From Ramazzottius varieornatus (Eukaryota > Tardigrada > Eutardigrada > Parachela > Ramazzottiidae), in NCBI GenBank assembly GCA_001949185.1, contig BDGG01000004.1, positions 4,035,549-4,099,548 of the forward strand: a DNA stretch of 64,000 nucleotides, given 5' to 3'. The translations under genes and the position numbers were made by a program. The notes beneath the pieces are model-generated. The model made no database searches. It had not been told where the DNA came from and saw only the letters and a list, made by a program, of their open reading frames with translations. Positions 1 through 14,391 of the stretch are shown piece by piece; positions within the stretch are counted from its first letter, which is position 1, and every line of letters starts with the position of its first letter.

Positions 1-171
1 TTGGTCAAAACTGGCGACAGAAAAGTGACTTTCCTTTGTTCGTAGCCGCCAACTCCCGTGGAAAACCTCATTATGATATGGGTTGCGGGTGAGGAAGTCC
101 AACTCTATCCTCAAAGAACAAAATACTACGATAGGTTTAGCCTCACTATAGAAAGCGTTCTATGTGTATAG

Positions 172-2788
<2,617 letters not shown>

Positions 2789-3750
2789 AAGGCTGTTTGT
2801 TTACATAGACCTGTTACTTTACGAAGAGATTATCCGCTGTGGCTTTCTTTGTTCGTTCTTTCTCAATGCATTGCATCCGGTGCTTCCAGTTTCACGATGC
2901 GTTTGATTTTTTATTGACTGATCCCATTGTGAATGACGGGTCTCAGAGTTTAGATCTGTTGCTTCCTGCCGAAGTAAAGTTTTCGGTGTACTGTACTGGT
3001 CTTTAAATGTTGTGGGAATATTTTGATACAATGCACCGGAGCAGTCGGGGTGTCTATGGAGACATCGTTTGACTGATTGGTAATCTGCGCTTGGGAAACT
3101 TCACTGTTGACAGCCCCGACAGGATCGGCAGTAGAGCTGAAGGCTCTGCTGCTGCAGACAGTGAGGGTTTTTTGCCGTCTCCTTCCAGAGGACGTTTTGA
3201 GTCTCGAGAGATGTCAGCTTGTCCACTGAGCGCTAGCCGGATCTATCCAACAACAGAATGTCACTGTGCTCGACATCCAACCATGTACCGTTTCCCAGAA
3301 GCCGATCACTTTCCCGTGGATCTTCCAATGCCGCCAGAGGGTCCATTTCCAGGTTCTCTGGTAGAAGTATGGCCGGTCAAGAAGGGTACTCTGACGTCAG
3401 CAATGACTTCCGACGGTGTCACTGACATGACATGATTTGACATGACAATACCAACCTGCTGCCTGGATGCCGTCATGCCCATCGCATAAAATTTTGCCTC
3501 CCGAGTTCCGACTTCGTCGTTCTTAGTCCTGAAATCAAATCCTACCGAGTGGAAATCTGGTGTGTTGGATCTAGCGACAAGTCTGCCAGGAAACTTTGGA
3601 GATCCTGGATCATTAGTGTCGGTAATTGGACTTGTCGCAAAAGGAGACCACATCGGAGCCATCTGTCCTGATCGTTGACTTCTGAGTGCTGCTTTCACGT
3701 TACGGTCTGTTTCTCTGTGTTCGTTCGCAGTTAGCAAGTCAAGCTTGAGG
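2789..3750. other. Intergenic region between TRPC and THUMPD1
   Basis: It holds the TRPC 3' UTR and the THUMPD1 promoter. One open frame at 3091-3435 (+) reads smoothly for 114 codons but has no ATG at its start and no recognised family. It could be an alternative TRPC end exon or chance. Nothing else is seen. Confidence 0.5.
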
Positions 3751-4911
3751 ATGCCTAACCGAAGTCAGAAGCGGAAGTACTTCCAGCCGAAGCAAGGGCA
3801 AGACAAGCGACCAAAGCGAGAAGAGCTTGTGCCGGGAATGAGTGGGTAAGTCCGCTTACGAAGTGACTTTTCCGACTTCTCCGCCATAAACGTCTTGGGA
3901 TGAATACCGCAAACGCTGCTTAGTACCGTGCTTCTCATTTGCAGGTTTCTGATCAGTTGCTCACAGGGCAATGAAGTACGATGCGTTCGAGAAGCTTACG
4001 ACATCCTCAACGAATACATGGACATCGAGATGAGCAAGCCGGAGGACGGTTCCGGCGGAAGAAACTCAGAAGACTTGAAGCCAGTAGCCACAGCTGAGAC
4101 TCCACTATCGACCAAGACCGAGCCGGAAGCTCCAGAGGACGACGCTGAGAAAGCCTTAGCAGCTGAGATGGCCGAGTTCCGCACAGGTGCTGGCATCGAA
4201 GAAAGGAAAGCCAGGTTCAAAGCGATCGACTCCGGCTGCAGCAACCTAGTCTTCATCTCATCCGCCGTCACCGATCCTTGCCGGTTCGCTTTCGACATTC
4301 TTAGTGACATTCACAAGTCTGGAAAGGGTCGAGCCAGGTACATGCAGCGTCTCTTTCCCGTGGTAGCAACGTGCAGGGCTGACTTGGAATCGGTCAAGAA
4401 GACGGCAAGTACCGCTTTGACGAAGTACTTCACACCTCCTGAGAGCAAGAGTTACTTAATACTGTACAAAGCAAGGAATTCCGCTTCGGCACTAGGTCGG
4501 GACTCGATCATTGAGGTTGTGGGTGGCGTGATCAAGGCTATCAACCCAGAGTGCACGGCGAACTTGAGTGATCCGGACTACGCAGTCTCCGTGGATATCA
4601 TCAAGACCATGTGCTGTATTAGTGTCTTCCGTGACTTCAGCAAACTGAAGAAGTATAATATCCATGTGGAGGAAGTGCAAGCACCGGGCCACAGTCGAGT
4701 CAAGGAGGAAACCAAAGGTAAAAACGGTGATACTCGATCTGAAATTCTGGATCGCCTGAATGAAGTAGAGTCCACCAAAGCAGAGTCTGACAAATCACAA
4801 GCAGTGGCAGAAGCTGAACAACCTAATGGTAAACCTAATCATACTGTTCCTGCGGCAAGCTTTTTCGCGACGACGGAAGTCCTGAGCACTACTACTGTAG
4901 AAGCTATATGA
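3751..4911 (+). CDS. THUMPD1: THUMP domain-containing protein 1 (adaptor for tRNA/rRNA acetylation)
   Basis: Two exons, 3751-3845 and 3945-4911, giving 353 residues, which is also the length I recall for the human protein. The start is the ATG opening a basic N-terminus (MPNRSQKRKYFQPK). The second exon starts with FLISCSQGNEVRCVREAYDILNE, shown here as FLISCSQGNEVRCVREA, which matches the THUMPD1/Tan1 opening GF-L-(I/V)-C...KCVREAY. The THUMP domain follows at about residues 140-270, with RLFPVVATCRAD, ILYKARN and the helix VDIIKTMCCISVFRDF. In other eukaryotes THUMPD1/Tan1 binds tRNA and recruits the acetyltransferase NAT10/Kre33 to make N4-acetylcytidine 12 in tRNA-Ser and tRNA-Leu. The C-terminal about 70 residues are charged and not recognised. 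It converges with FHIP1 and the two stops are only 268 bp apart. Confidence 0.93.
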
Positions 4912-5107
4912 AATTTTTGCATGATCAGTGACAGAGAAACTTGTTACTAGTTAACTACGTACTTGTACCACTGGAATAGTTTGAGCAGTTTCCGATCAGT
5001 TGTTTTTGTTAGAAGAAAATTCAAACACGAAACCGCTCGCACGTGGGAGACGATAAAACGGTAAACAGGTGAAATTGAGCAGGTAAAACATAAACAAGTA
5101 CGGTATC

Positions 5108-5113
5108 AATAAA
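5108..5113 (+). terminator. Poly(A) signal AATAAA, probably of THUMPD1
   Basis: AATAAA lies 197 nt after the THUMPD1 stop and about 65 nt before the FHIP1 stop on the other strand, so the two 3' UTRs abut or overlap. Confidence 0.5.
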
Positions 5114-5178
5114 AAAATCAGAGAAATCAAAATGAATACAGTAAGACGTGCAAGCGCAGCTGAGCTTGACTGTTTCAG

Positions 5179-8100
5179 CTATCCCGGTATTAGACACAAC
5201 AGCACTCTTTCTTGAGCAATCGCAGCCAATTCCTGGACGAACTCCGACAGAATGACTGCGCTATATGCGGCACTCTTCATTCGAGCGGCTTCAGAAGGGT
5301 TCTTTGTGTTAAGTCCACTTGTCCTTCTGCCCCTCAAGTCATCTTTGCCGTGTTCCTCAACCGACTCGTCACTTTCTGCCAGGATACTGTCTGCTAGGAC
5401 AGTATCCGACCTGTCATCCTGCGTTGAGTTAGGCTTTCGAAAGAAGTTCGCGAATGAGTGAGGCTTTTCCGGAATAGCCGAAGCTAGCAGAGGTGCTTCA
5501 GATGTAGGGGAGGGCGGTTGGACAGTGCGAAGTAACATTGACCGGTACGTTCGTTCCATGATGATCTTTCCGGTAGTGGTAGGCGGTATGGCGAAGTCAA
5601 CAGAAGACTTCAACGAAGCCAAAACCTAAAAACCAGCGGAAGACCTTTCGATAGCTCATGGTCTTACCTACCTGCATACACATTCAAGCAGGTGTCACAT
5701 GGTGGAGTGTATGCAGGTGTACCAGAAACGTGGTCGAGTGCTCGCGGACTTCGCGAATAATTCGCCGAACTGAAAAGAAGATCCTCTGTACCTGGAGTAA
5801 TGATCGCCTGGATTCTTTACTGTTGTCAGCGCGTTCAAACAACGCTGACCATATCGATCCATGTGGGAAGAGCGCGAGACGACTAATGAGGCCTGTTAGC
5901 TGTAAGGTGGAGTAGATGTCGTTCTGGAGCATGTGGTCAAGCCTGTATAGTAAACTGGAAACGAACGGGCCCAAAGTCCAAATTCCATACCACTTCAGGT
6001 CTACAAGACTGAAACGTTTAACAACGGAACAAGCAAGGCCAAAACAGGAGCTTCAATTTACCCACCGGGATTAACTTTCAGCAGGGAAGTTACGGCGATA
6101 GCCGAAGAAGTCGACAACACCGGAGACCCAACTTCCGGGTCTACGGCAAAGGCGTCCCAGCAGGCCTTGAGCTTGTGTCGCGCACACATCAGATAGGTTG
6201 CATATTCCGGTAAAGTCAATGGTGGTTCTTGTAATGAAGTGCTTTCTGAGATGAGGGGTTTTTCCAGCGGCTTCTTCCCCATGAACTTCTGGAAAACAGT
6301 TGTCGGATTGTCTGAAACTGGGACTTCGACTGCCTTATTCTCCCAAGCGAAGTCCAAGGTTTGGCAGCATTCGGGGATGAAAGACAAAAGTTCCTGAGCA
6401 AGAGCCAGATCATCGAAGACATCACGGTCTGCTGGTTGTGAACGAGACGACTGCTCTTCCGTCGTGAAATACCTGCATTTCAAATGGACGTCGAAAAGTG
6501 TACACACGCCGTAAATGTTAAAACGGCTTACCGTAGTACGAGGAAATGGAGTACCGGTGGATAGTTCAGTTCGAGCATAGTATGGAAGAACGACATCGTC
6601 ACCGAAGACAACTGTTATTAAACAAACCGCATAAGGCTCATTAGCTCAAGAGCACTGAGCAGTCATTTCGAGACTCACTTTGTTAGTCGCGCTGAGCATA
6701 TTTCCAAGAACCACATCTAACAGAGGCCGATCTCCTGCGAGAATTCCCATCAGATAATGGCAAACGCTTTCTTGAAGACGAGCATCCTCCAGGGTCTGAA
6801 TGGTGTAGTGGAAGAAAGCGATGGACGATACAGACTCTTCTACGTTTGTCTGAGCGAGGGAAGGAGTGATGATTGGGAGAAGGAACACTGCAGAAACATC
6901 GGACAAAACCATTAATTCTTCAATAAAAGACAGAAGCTTTTTACCCAACGCAAATAAGCTGTACAGATTTCCCGTACATTCTTGGAATCGCCGGATAAAG
7001 GTTTCCTGTATGGTCATGTGGGACAGCTTCATGGTCGCATTACAGAACTCGACATACTCTGTGAAGTGCTGAATATCTCTGGAACGAAAGACATCAGTAG
7101 GCTCAACACGATGCCAACCTGGACCGGAAGTGAAGGGGAGGTCTTGTGGCAGGGAAAGGTAGAAGGTACTCAGTCCATTAACGAGAACCTAAACACGCCA
7201 AGTTACCTTAAGATTCCCGAAACATTCAATAAAACAAAAACTATCACCACAAAGCCTATGGACCTGCCATGTACTACCTGACAGAAGCTCGATCTTTCGG
7301 CAATATGGTGACTCAGCTTGTCGTTTGTCTGCAGAATTCGAAGTAAAGCCAGGACTGCTGAACGGGCGAGCTGCCCGGTCTCTCCAGGATTGTGGATGTG
7401 CGGAAACAGGTAGGAAAGTAACTTCAACCTGGAAACAAGCGAAAATAAACAAAAGGAGATATGTCATCCACAAGTAGGACTGCTTCACCTACTCGCTTAT
7501 GTCGTCTGCGGAAGAGAGATCAGCTTCCGGGTCCCCTTTCACGATGAACAGTTCTAGAAGATCAGGTGCCTGCTTCAAGCAGTACGTCAGTTCGTTCATC
7601 ACTGTCATCATTTTCCGATCGGTTTCCGCATTTCGTGATGCCGTGCAAGCGTCAAACAGGCCGAGTAGTGGGCTGAGTATTGACTCGTTCGACAGAAGAC
7701 GAGGGTCTCTCAAGCAGGAAGACACTAATGTCTCGAAGATACGCAGAAGATTCCACCGCAGCATCAAGGCCGCACCCTCCGGACAGCTTCGGTGCACGGT
7801 GTAATTCAAAGTCTTCAGCAACAGGTTCTCGGATATCACATATTCTAACACCTCGTCTTCCAGAAGAATCGGTGATGACTCGCGGTCGGTCACTGCGACA
7901 GAGCTAATCTAGAAGAAATGAATCCGTCAACTCTCCAAACTGGTCGTAATTATCTGATTCAAATGCAAATGAAGCCTTGCGAAACATTTAGCCATGATCG
8001 AACTCACTTCCGGCACTTCCCTCTCCGGCGATGGACTCTGTCGCAGCTGGATTCGCGCGACGGCGGCTGCAAGGGAAGAAATGATTTGGTCAAAGAAGCT

Positions 8101-8334
8101 GTTCAGTTTGCTAATCACCGCAGTCGACTGCAAGTCCCGACTGATGTTCGGTGAGAGAATGGTAGCTTGGTAGTGCGTGTTCGAACGTTCTGTATCTTCA
8201 AGCACCATCACGTTGTCCAATGGAGCGAGAACATCGGCAACCTTGGTCCAGGTTGACTTGACCTCTTCTAGAGCCGACTGACGAGATTCCGCGATCGACA
8301 GCTTACGGGGAGACTTTTGCGATTCCGTGGCCAT
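5179..8334 (-). CDS. FHIP1: FHF complex subunit HOOK-interacting protein 1 (FHIP1/FAM160A-like)
   Basis: Eight exons on the minus strand: 8008-8334, 7493-7908, 7278-7428, 6679-7188, 6532-6611, 6066-6472, 5792-6000 and 5179-5625. They give 848 residues. FHIP proteins join FTS and Hook to link Rab5-positive endosomes to dynein. The family is recognised from the helical-repeat segment LFPHIHNPGETGQLARSAVL followed by LSHHIAERSSFCQVLVNGLS, which parallels the FHIP1 stretch PFIHREG..GQQARDALL..VAHHIVENTYFCPVLATGLS. Further support comes from EYVEFCNATMKLSHM and, near the end, LSEFVQELAAIA, which is close to the shared FHIP C-terminal EFCKELAAIA. The first in-frame ATG (MATESQKSPRK) was used; upstream there is only a GTG. 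It is divergent from INTS11 and convergent with THUMPD1. Confidence 0.88.
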
Positions 8335-10056
8335 CCTGATCCCCGCAGCAAGCACTTAAAATGTCAACAGCCTTGCTCTGGAAAAGAACCGCGCATCAAC
8401 GTACGAATGCCAGGTCGTTGGAGCCGGACAACCAATGCTCTGGAAGACGGAACGACCAGAAGTGGAGGTTCATCAAACTCTCTTACGATCTTAAAATAAG
8501 CCCCAAGGGTGCATTGGCAAGGCTCGATTTCCTGTAACGGTTCGGTCGGCTTCTTATAAACTAGCTGAACCGTATTTGCAACCCGGCGTGTGCTTCGTTG
8601 GCTTACGTTCCCCTTACGGCTACGGCTAGGCTAGTCCCGGGAATGGTGAGAATCCGACCACCCTAAATGGTTCTGATATACAAAAGGTGGAAATTCCCAT
8701 ACTGGAAGAAAGGGTGGGAACGGCAAGGTGGGAACGGCAGGATGGAAAAGCTGGGAACAAGCAATAGGGTGGAAATCTCGGTTTCCGAAGCACAGCTGGA
8801 TGGTAGGAAAAAGGTTGTGAATTCCAGGCCAAATGCCTTTGGATTGGAAAATAGGAAAGGAATTCCTAATATTCCAATTTTCCTATTTTCTTTTTCCCAA
8901 AACGTCGTCGCGAAAATCTGGCATTCCAAAGTTCCATTTGCCAGTTTAGTTCTTCTTACATATCCGTCGAAAACAGCAATCATGATTCAAAATCATCAAC
9001 AAACATTAGATTTAGGACTGAAAGTCAGCTGGAAATTGGCCGATCCAAACTTTCGGTCCAGTCGGACCTGAAAGTCTAAGGGCAAATCAACGACCTGCGA
9101 ACAGTTGAATGCGCCGCACATTTTTCGCAATACAGTAGATCGAAAATGCTGTTGGTCGTGCGATTAAACGACCAATTAGTCTGAGTAGTACGCACGTGTA
9201 AGCCAGCATCGGGTTCAGTTTTTCGACATGATCTGCTGGTTTCTCGGCTGTTTACCTCTTGCAATTCTTAGATTTTCTCCAGTTTTCTTAGTCTTCCACG
9301 TATGAATTCCACCGTTCCAAACGGCAACCCCTTGGAACGGAAGTCCAGGAATGGAACGGAATTTGAAAAGGAATGGAATTAGGGATTTACAACCTTAGGT
9401 AAGGCGCGCATTGTACACTTTGCGCTGTAATATTTTGCGTGCGTTTCATCCGTTCCGCTCAGTTGTCCAGCATTTTGTTATTGCTGCTCGTGGTGAGGTA
9501 AACATGCATAACTGTGCCACGTTGTGCGGAACGCAGTTAGTAGCTGTGGCGCGCATACAGTGCTTTTGGCAGCCATGTATCCCGCAATTCTCAGCTCTAG
9601 CCAGTGAGAATAGCGTTCGGCTACCGGGATGTTTGGACCAGAGCTGTAGCCTAAGGCAGTCCCAACGGGTATTACTTTTTGAGCTACCGGAATCTGTCCT
9701 GGACTTCCGTGGCCACATAGTCCACAGAAGATTATTGCATTCTGTCACGAAATTTCCTGCTTCGGTGAAAGAGCAATCGATCAATCAACTGGCGGGAGCT
9801 TTCATATACGCTATATCGTTTCCCACCCCAAATTGGCGTGCCAGCCTACCTCTGCAGGTTACGGCTTTACCCTTTTGCGCTTGACCTACGTGCAGTGTAA
9901 AGTTTGTTTGCGTTTTGCGAAGCTCGTACTTCGTAGTTGGAAATTTTCCAACTTCGCTGCTGGGAGTCTTTCTGGACCTGGATCTTACCTCTGAACTCGG
10001 AAAGCTTTGATCCCTCAGGTTTATCTGGAGCAGTTCGCAGCGTGGGATCACTGAAG
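8335..10056. other. Intergenic region between FHIP1 and INTS11
   Basis: It holds both promoters. The stretch 8690-9390 is rich in GGAA/TTCC words, with short hairpins such as GAAAATAGGAAA against TTTCCTATTTTC (8846-8890) and CCGTTCCAA against TTGGAACGG (9313-9342). This looks like decayed repeat DNA. Overlapping open frames at 9411-9884 (+) and 9446-9784 (-) have no recognisable protein and were not called. Confidence 0.5.
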
Positions 10057-13000
10057 ATGCCAGCGATCAAAGTCACCCCATTAGGTGAGAGGAGAGTTAC
10101 TCGACAGCTGTACGTAGCAGTTTCACTCCGTGTCTGTAAATTGTATTCACCATGCTGTTGTTGTTGTTGCAGGAGCTGGTCAAGGTAATCGTTCCGAAGC
10201 TTTCACGGAATTCAGTCGAAGTAATACTTACCATTTTAGAACGTTGTGCCGTGAATGTTTGCAGATGTCGGGCGAAGCTGTATCCTCGTGTCCATCGGAG
10301 GACGCCATATCATGCTGGACTGTGGCATGCACATGTCCGCCGGCGACCAGGTGAGTCGAATGCCGATATTCGACATGACCCATGTTTTTCTTTGATGCGC
10401 GCACGACGTACGTCCAGCGATATCCATATCTTTCTGTAGAAAAAGTTCCCAGACTTCGAGTTTATCACGCAAAACGGCAGCCTTGACGATTACCTGGACG
10501 TTGTGCTTATAAGCCATTTCCATTTGGATCATTGTGGTTCGCTTCCCTACCTGACGGAAGTGATCGGTTACAAAGGACCGATCTATATGACGCACCCGAC
10601 AAAAGCCATATGCCCTCTTCTGCTGGTTGGTGTCGTCGCTTTCGATCTACATGGTTTTGTTAGTTGCGCATCCATAATCAGCTTGATCAATAAACTAAAT
10701 CTCGTTTTACAGGAAGATTTCCGCAAAGTGGCCGTTGAGCGACAAGGAAGCACGACGATGTTCAACTCTGCACAGATCCAGGCTTGTATGGCGAAGGTAA
10801 CCGCATTAGGCCTCTACGAATGCGTGACAGTTGGAGACATCTTCATCAAGGTTTACTACGCCGGGCACGTGTTGGGGGCTGCTATGTTTTACGTCCGTGT
10901 GGGCAACGAAAGTATCGTGTATACGGTAAGTGTGCTCCTGCTCCTTACTTCCACTCTCGCAACTCTCGAGTTCAAGGCCCATGGAAAAGTTCTTGGCTCT
11001 TGAAAATGAGAATAATTACTCCATGTACGTAGGGAGACTACAACATGACACCTGATCGACATCTCGGTTCTGCGTGGCTTGACCGATGCAGACCGGATGT
11101 GTTCATCACGGAGTCCACATATGCCACCACCATTCGCGATTCGAAACGAATCAGAGAGCGAGAGTTCTTGAAGAAAGTTCACACTGCGGTTGCCCGAGGA
11201 GGAAAGGTTTGTGTTTGGTGTAGCAGTACGACTAGCTGCTTTTATGGGGTACGAAATGAAAACACATAACGGGCCATTTGTTAATTAGGTTCTGATTCCT
11301 GTTTTTGCACTCGGACGCGCACAAGAGTTGTGTATTCTTTTGGACAGCTACTGGGAGAGGATGGGTTTGTCAGCCCCGATTTACTTCAGTGCAGGCCTCA
11401 CGGAAAAGGTATGCGTCTGTAGCAAGCTTGATGCCGTTTTAGCATTGCTTCTTGCCGACCCGGAAGCACACTAGTTAGCAATATCTGTCTTTCAGGCAAC
11501 GAACTACTACAAGCTCTTCATCACCTGGATGAACGAGAAAGTCCAGAAGACTTTCGTCGAAAGGAACATGTTTGAGTACAAGAATATTCGGGTACGTGAA
11601 TGAGCTCCAGCATGGTACGACATGGAGCTGCGAGTACCTTTTACTATACTTTGCCGTTATAGACGTTTGACAGAAGCTACATGGACAATCCAGGTCCCAT
11701 GGTAGTTTTCGCCTCACCTGGAATGCTTCACGCTGGACTTTCCCTTCAGCTGTTCAAGAGATGGGCGTCGGATCCCAAGAACATGGTACCATACTGAAAG
11801 CCTGTATTTTCTTCCCTCTCTCATAGGGAACTCTCTACTAGAGTTTCTGTTCGACAGGTCATAATGCCTGGATTCTGTGTTTCGGGCACGGTTGGAAACA
11901 AGATTCTCAATGGCGTTAAGAAGCTCGAATTCTTCAACCCGAAAGAAACGGTTCGTATTTAACATTACGATACTTCTCAGTCTGGGTGAAACGGAGCGCT
12001 GTGCCTTGTACTGTGTCCTCTGTAGATCGAAGTGAAGCTAGATATCGAGTATCTTTCCTTCAGCGCTCATGCTGATGCGAAAGGGATCATGCAACTTACC
12101 CGAATGTGCGCTCCGCGTCACGTACTGCTTGTACATGGCGAAGGTAACAAGATGGGCTTCCTGCAGAGAAAGGTGGAGAAAGAGTATGGTGTCCCATGCC
12201 TCTACCCGGCTAATGCAGAAACTGCTGTGATACCTACCCCTGACATTCAAAACGTTTTGTTGGAAAGGAACCTGATGAGCGGTCAGTCTACTCGTCTCTT
12301 TTCGTTCCAGTGCGCTGAACGATGTCGTAAGAGATAGCATAGCCGTTGATATCGTGATGTTTTTGTTTTGCAGTTTCCCCAGCATCACGGTCAGCTTCCC
12401 GAGTTTTCGATGGCTTAATTGTACTAGAGCATGATAAGGTATTGTTTGATTTTGCAAAACCTTATGTTGATCTTCTTGCAAGGTCGCAGATCTAACAGCA
12501 GAACATCACGTACAGTGTTAAAAGCATCGAAAAAGGACCCAGTCGAAGTAAAACTAATTCTCATCATGCCTCCTTGTAACAGATGAAAATTGTAAGCGAG
12601 AGAAGCGCTACATCCGAGTATGCTGTGGAAGCTCAGCGCCTTTGGTTCACGGAAACTGTGACCGTCACTTCCACGTTGTCCCCTTCTTCATACAGAAGGC
12701 GGTTGGAAAGGGAACTATACAAGTAATGCGAAGTTGTTCTCTTAATGTGTACGTTTAATTTTCGCGAGATAACTAGTTTCCTTGATGTAGGCGATTCGGA
12801 GATTTTGTGGCTGTGAAAGACGAAGATCTGGGCGCGAGCGATTTGGGAACTTCATCGTCCCACTTAAGTCATATCACCGTCAGTATCTCACCCGACGACT
12901 CCTTGACCGGCGGACCAACAGAGTACCCCATGGTGAAGTATTCGGTCGCGGTGTCATGGGAAGATGGTCTAATCGACGACGAGGCGGCTTTCCTATTTGT

Positions 13001-13214
13001 CGACTACCTGGCCGAGATGAAGGAAGACCACGAGGAAGAAGGTGAGATCTCTGGCGGTGCTCTAAGCGAAGAAGCTTCCTCAGATGAATACTATGTCAGC
13101 GACGCAGAACAAGAGTATGGCTGTCTACTTCCGGCTAACAAACGAACCGCCGACAGCATGGCGACACTCGATCTCGATTGTTTAGATGAAACTGTCTCAG
13201 AGCTGGTAATTTAA
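10057..13214 (+). CDS. INTS11: Integrator complex subunit 11 (RNA endonuclease)
   Basis: Fourteen exons: 10057-10084, 10173-10184, 10265-10350, 10440-10625, 10713-10925, 11033-11206, 11289-11408, 11496-11591, 11663-11785, 11858-11950, 12026-12281, 12374-12438, 12583-12722 and 12791-13214, for 671 residues. INTS11 is the catalytic metallo-beta-lactamase/beta-CASP nuclease of Integrator and cleaves snRNAs and nascent mRNAs in the nucleus. The zinc motif SHFHLDHCG gives His68, His70, Asp72 and His73, the same numbering as in the human protein. [13 protein letters not shown] and [15 protein letters not shown] follow, then the beta-CASP motifs [17 protein letters not shown] and [13 protein letters not shown]. 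The C-terminal about 190 residues are divergent, with an acidic stretch, and longer than in vertebrates. Exon 2 is only 12 nt and supplies AGQ of the conserved GAGQDVGRS. The 3' end overlaps that of MED30. Confidence 0.97.
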
Positions 13215-13253
13215 CTTTGTGCAGAGAACCATGATGACTTCAAACTCTTTCCT

Positions 13254-13259
13254 TTTATT
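13254..13259 (-). terminator. Poly(A) signal for MED30 (minus strand)
   Basis: TTTATT on the plus strand reads AATAAA on the minus strand, 92 nt past the MED30 stop. It places the MED30 3' end inside the INTS11 3' UTR. Confidence 0.5.
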
Positions 13260-13288
13260 GCGAACAGTTCAACATTACTTTCAAGATC

Positions 13289-13294
13289 ATTAAA
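13289..13294 (+). terminator. Poly(A) signal variant ATTAAA for INTS11
   Basis: ATTAAA lies 75 nt after the INTS11 stop, followed by TTTGC and a GT-rich stretch. The predicted cleavage point falls just before the MED30 stop on the other strand. Confidence 0.45.
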
Positions 13295-13350
13295 GTTTGC
13301 ACAGTGTGAGTTGGAAAGACGGATAGTAGCCGAATGACAAATGCAGTTCA

Positions 13351-14391
13351 CTACGGATGACAAATACAGTTCACTTGTTGCAGGAAAGCGCGTTCGGTGT
13401 CGATGATTGTTCTTATGTAAGCGTCTCGCCGTAAGAGTTTGTTCTTGAGATCAAGATATTCGTTCCACTGCTCTCTTTTTACTCGGGGCTCGATTTCTTC
13501 CTCAAACGACAACAGCGGAGCTCCGTCTGCTTCGTCGTAAAACTTCAGAATATCCTGCGACAAAGACACATCAAAGTAAAATGGGACTTCGGCAGAAAAA
13601 CTCTACAAGATCTTTTCCTCAATTGGCGCATGTTTTCGGTGGTACTAGCTGGAAGCGTGCGCCACTTGGGAAACTATCATGTCGAGAGTTCGCTTGCTTA
13701 AGTCCCAAGTAGCATTCCAACCTGCGCTTCAAAAACGCTAATACCATTTAACTTGACACCGTTCACTTACCTCGACAGGTGTGGCAGATGCTTGAAGGCT
13801 GAGAAGTTCCTTCAGCACATCTTCGATGATGCGAAGTCGTTTGAAAAGCTGTGGAAGATGTTTAAGGTACTCATCCAGTCCAACAGCAGCATGTCGTCGT
13901 TGCTGGTTCCGATCAACCGGGATTGCCGTGCCTCTGACCTGCGTTATCGTTTCAGCAATTCGATCCAAGAGAGTCGACAGCAAATCTTCTGCGTAGTGGA
14001 TCAAACTCAAGACGTCCCCTTTAGTCTTTAAGACATCTTCTAGCTGCCCTCTTGGTGGATCGCGTCGACCTCCACTAATCCCATTTACATTCCGACCTTC
14101 CGTTCCTGCCTCTACCAGCTGGCTGAGTAGTGGGTGCAGGACACTGGTAGCAGGCATTGGGTTGCTTCGGCTGTCTGCTGGTTGCTGAGATGTTTCTGCA
14201 GCCTGTCCTTGTACGGCTGGCTCACCGAAGGTAGGCAGCGGTGTACCTGGAGCTGCAGACCCAGCTGACATGGGATTTCCAGGAGTGCGGGGACTGGGTG
14301 TCAGTGTTCTGCCTGCAGGTAACGTCGGTGTCGATGGTGCCCGAGGAATGAAGTTTCCGGATAAGTTAGGGTTTGGTCTTTGCTCCGCCAT
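13351..14391 (-). CDS. MED30: Mediator subunit 30-like protein
   Basis: Two exons, 13771-14391 and 13351-13554, for 274 residues. The N-terminal about 100 residues are Pro/Ser/Thr/Gly-rich and low in complexity, as in several Mediator tails. The rest is helical: DVLSLIHYAEDLLSTLLDRI, then LPQLFKRLRIIEDVLKELL, then the exon 2 coiled coil LDLKNKLLRRDAYIRTIIDT. The order (helix, FKRLR helix pair, long C-terminal helix with a K-x-K-L...I-x-x-I-I-D pattern) resembles human MED30. MED30 is a metazoan Mediator head subunit that links transcription factors to RNA polymerase II. Identification rests on pattern only; another Mediator-type coiled-coil subunit is possible. The single intron carries a GTGGCGCA palindrome. 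It is tail to tail with INTS11, with 137 bp between stops. Confidence 0.6.
13590..13700. repeat. GTGGCGCA palindromic element, copy 2 (MED30 intron)
   Basis: The left half ends in CCTCAATTGGCGCA (13617-13630) and the right half starts TGCGCCACTTGGG (13657). The homology extends outward about 25 bp on both sides, ACTCTACAAGATCT against the complement of ATCATGTCGAGAGTT. Confidence 0.7.

Noticed and set aside
3091-3435. 114-codon open frame between TRPC and THUMPD1
   Set aside because: It has no ATG at its start and no family, and the TRPC gene already has a stop at 2788. Left as a possible alternative exon only.
8355-8355. Earlier start for FHIP1 at 8355
   Set aside because: The codon there is GTG. 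The first ATG in frame is at 8334.
9411-9884. 157-codon plus-strand frame and its antisense partner 9446-9784
   Set aside because: The two frames shadow each other in repeat-like DNA, with no recognisable protein.
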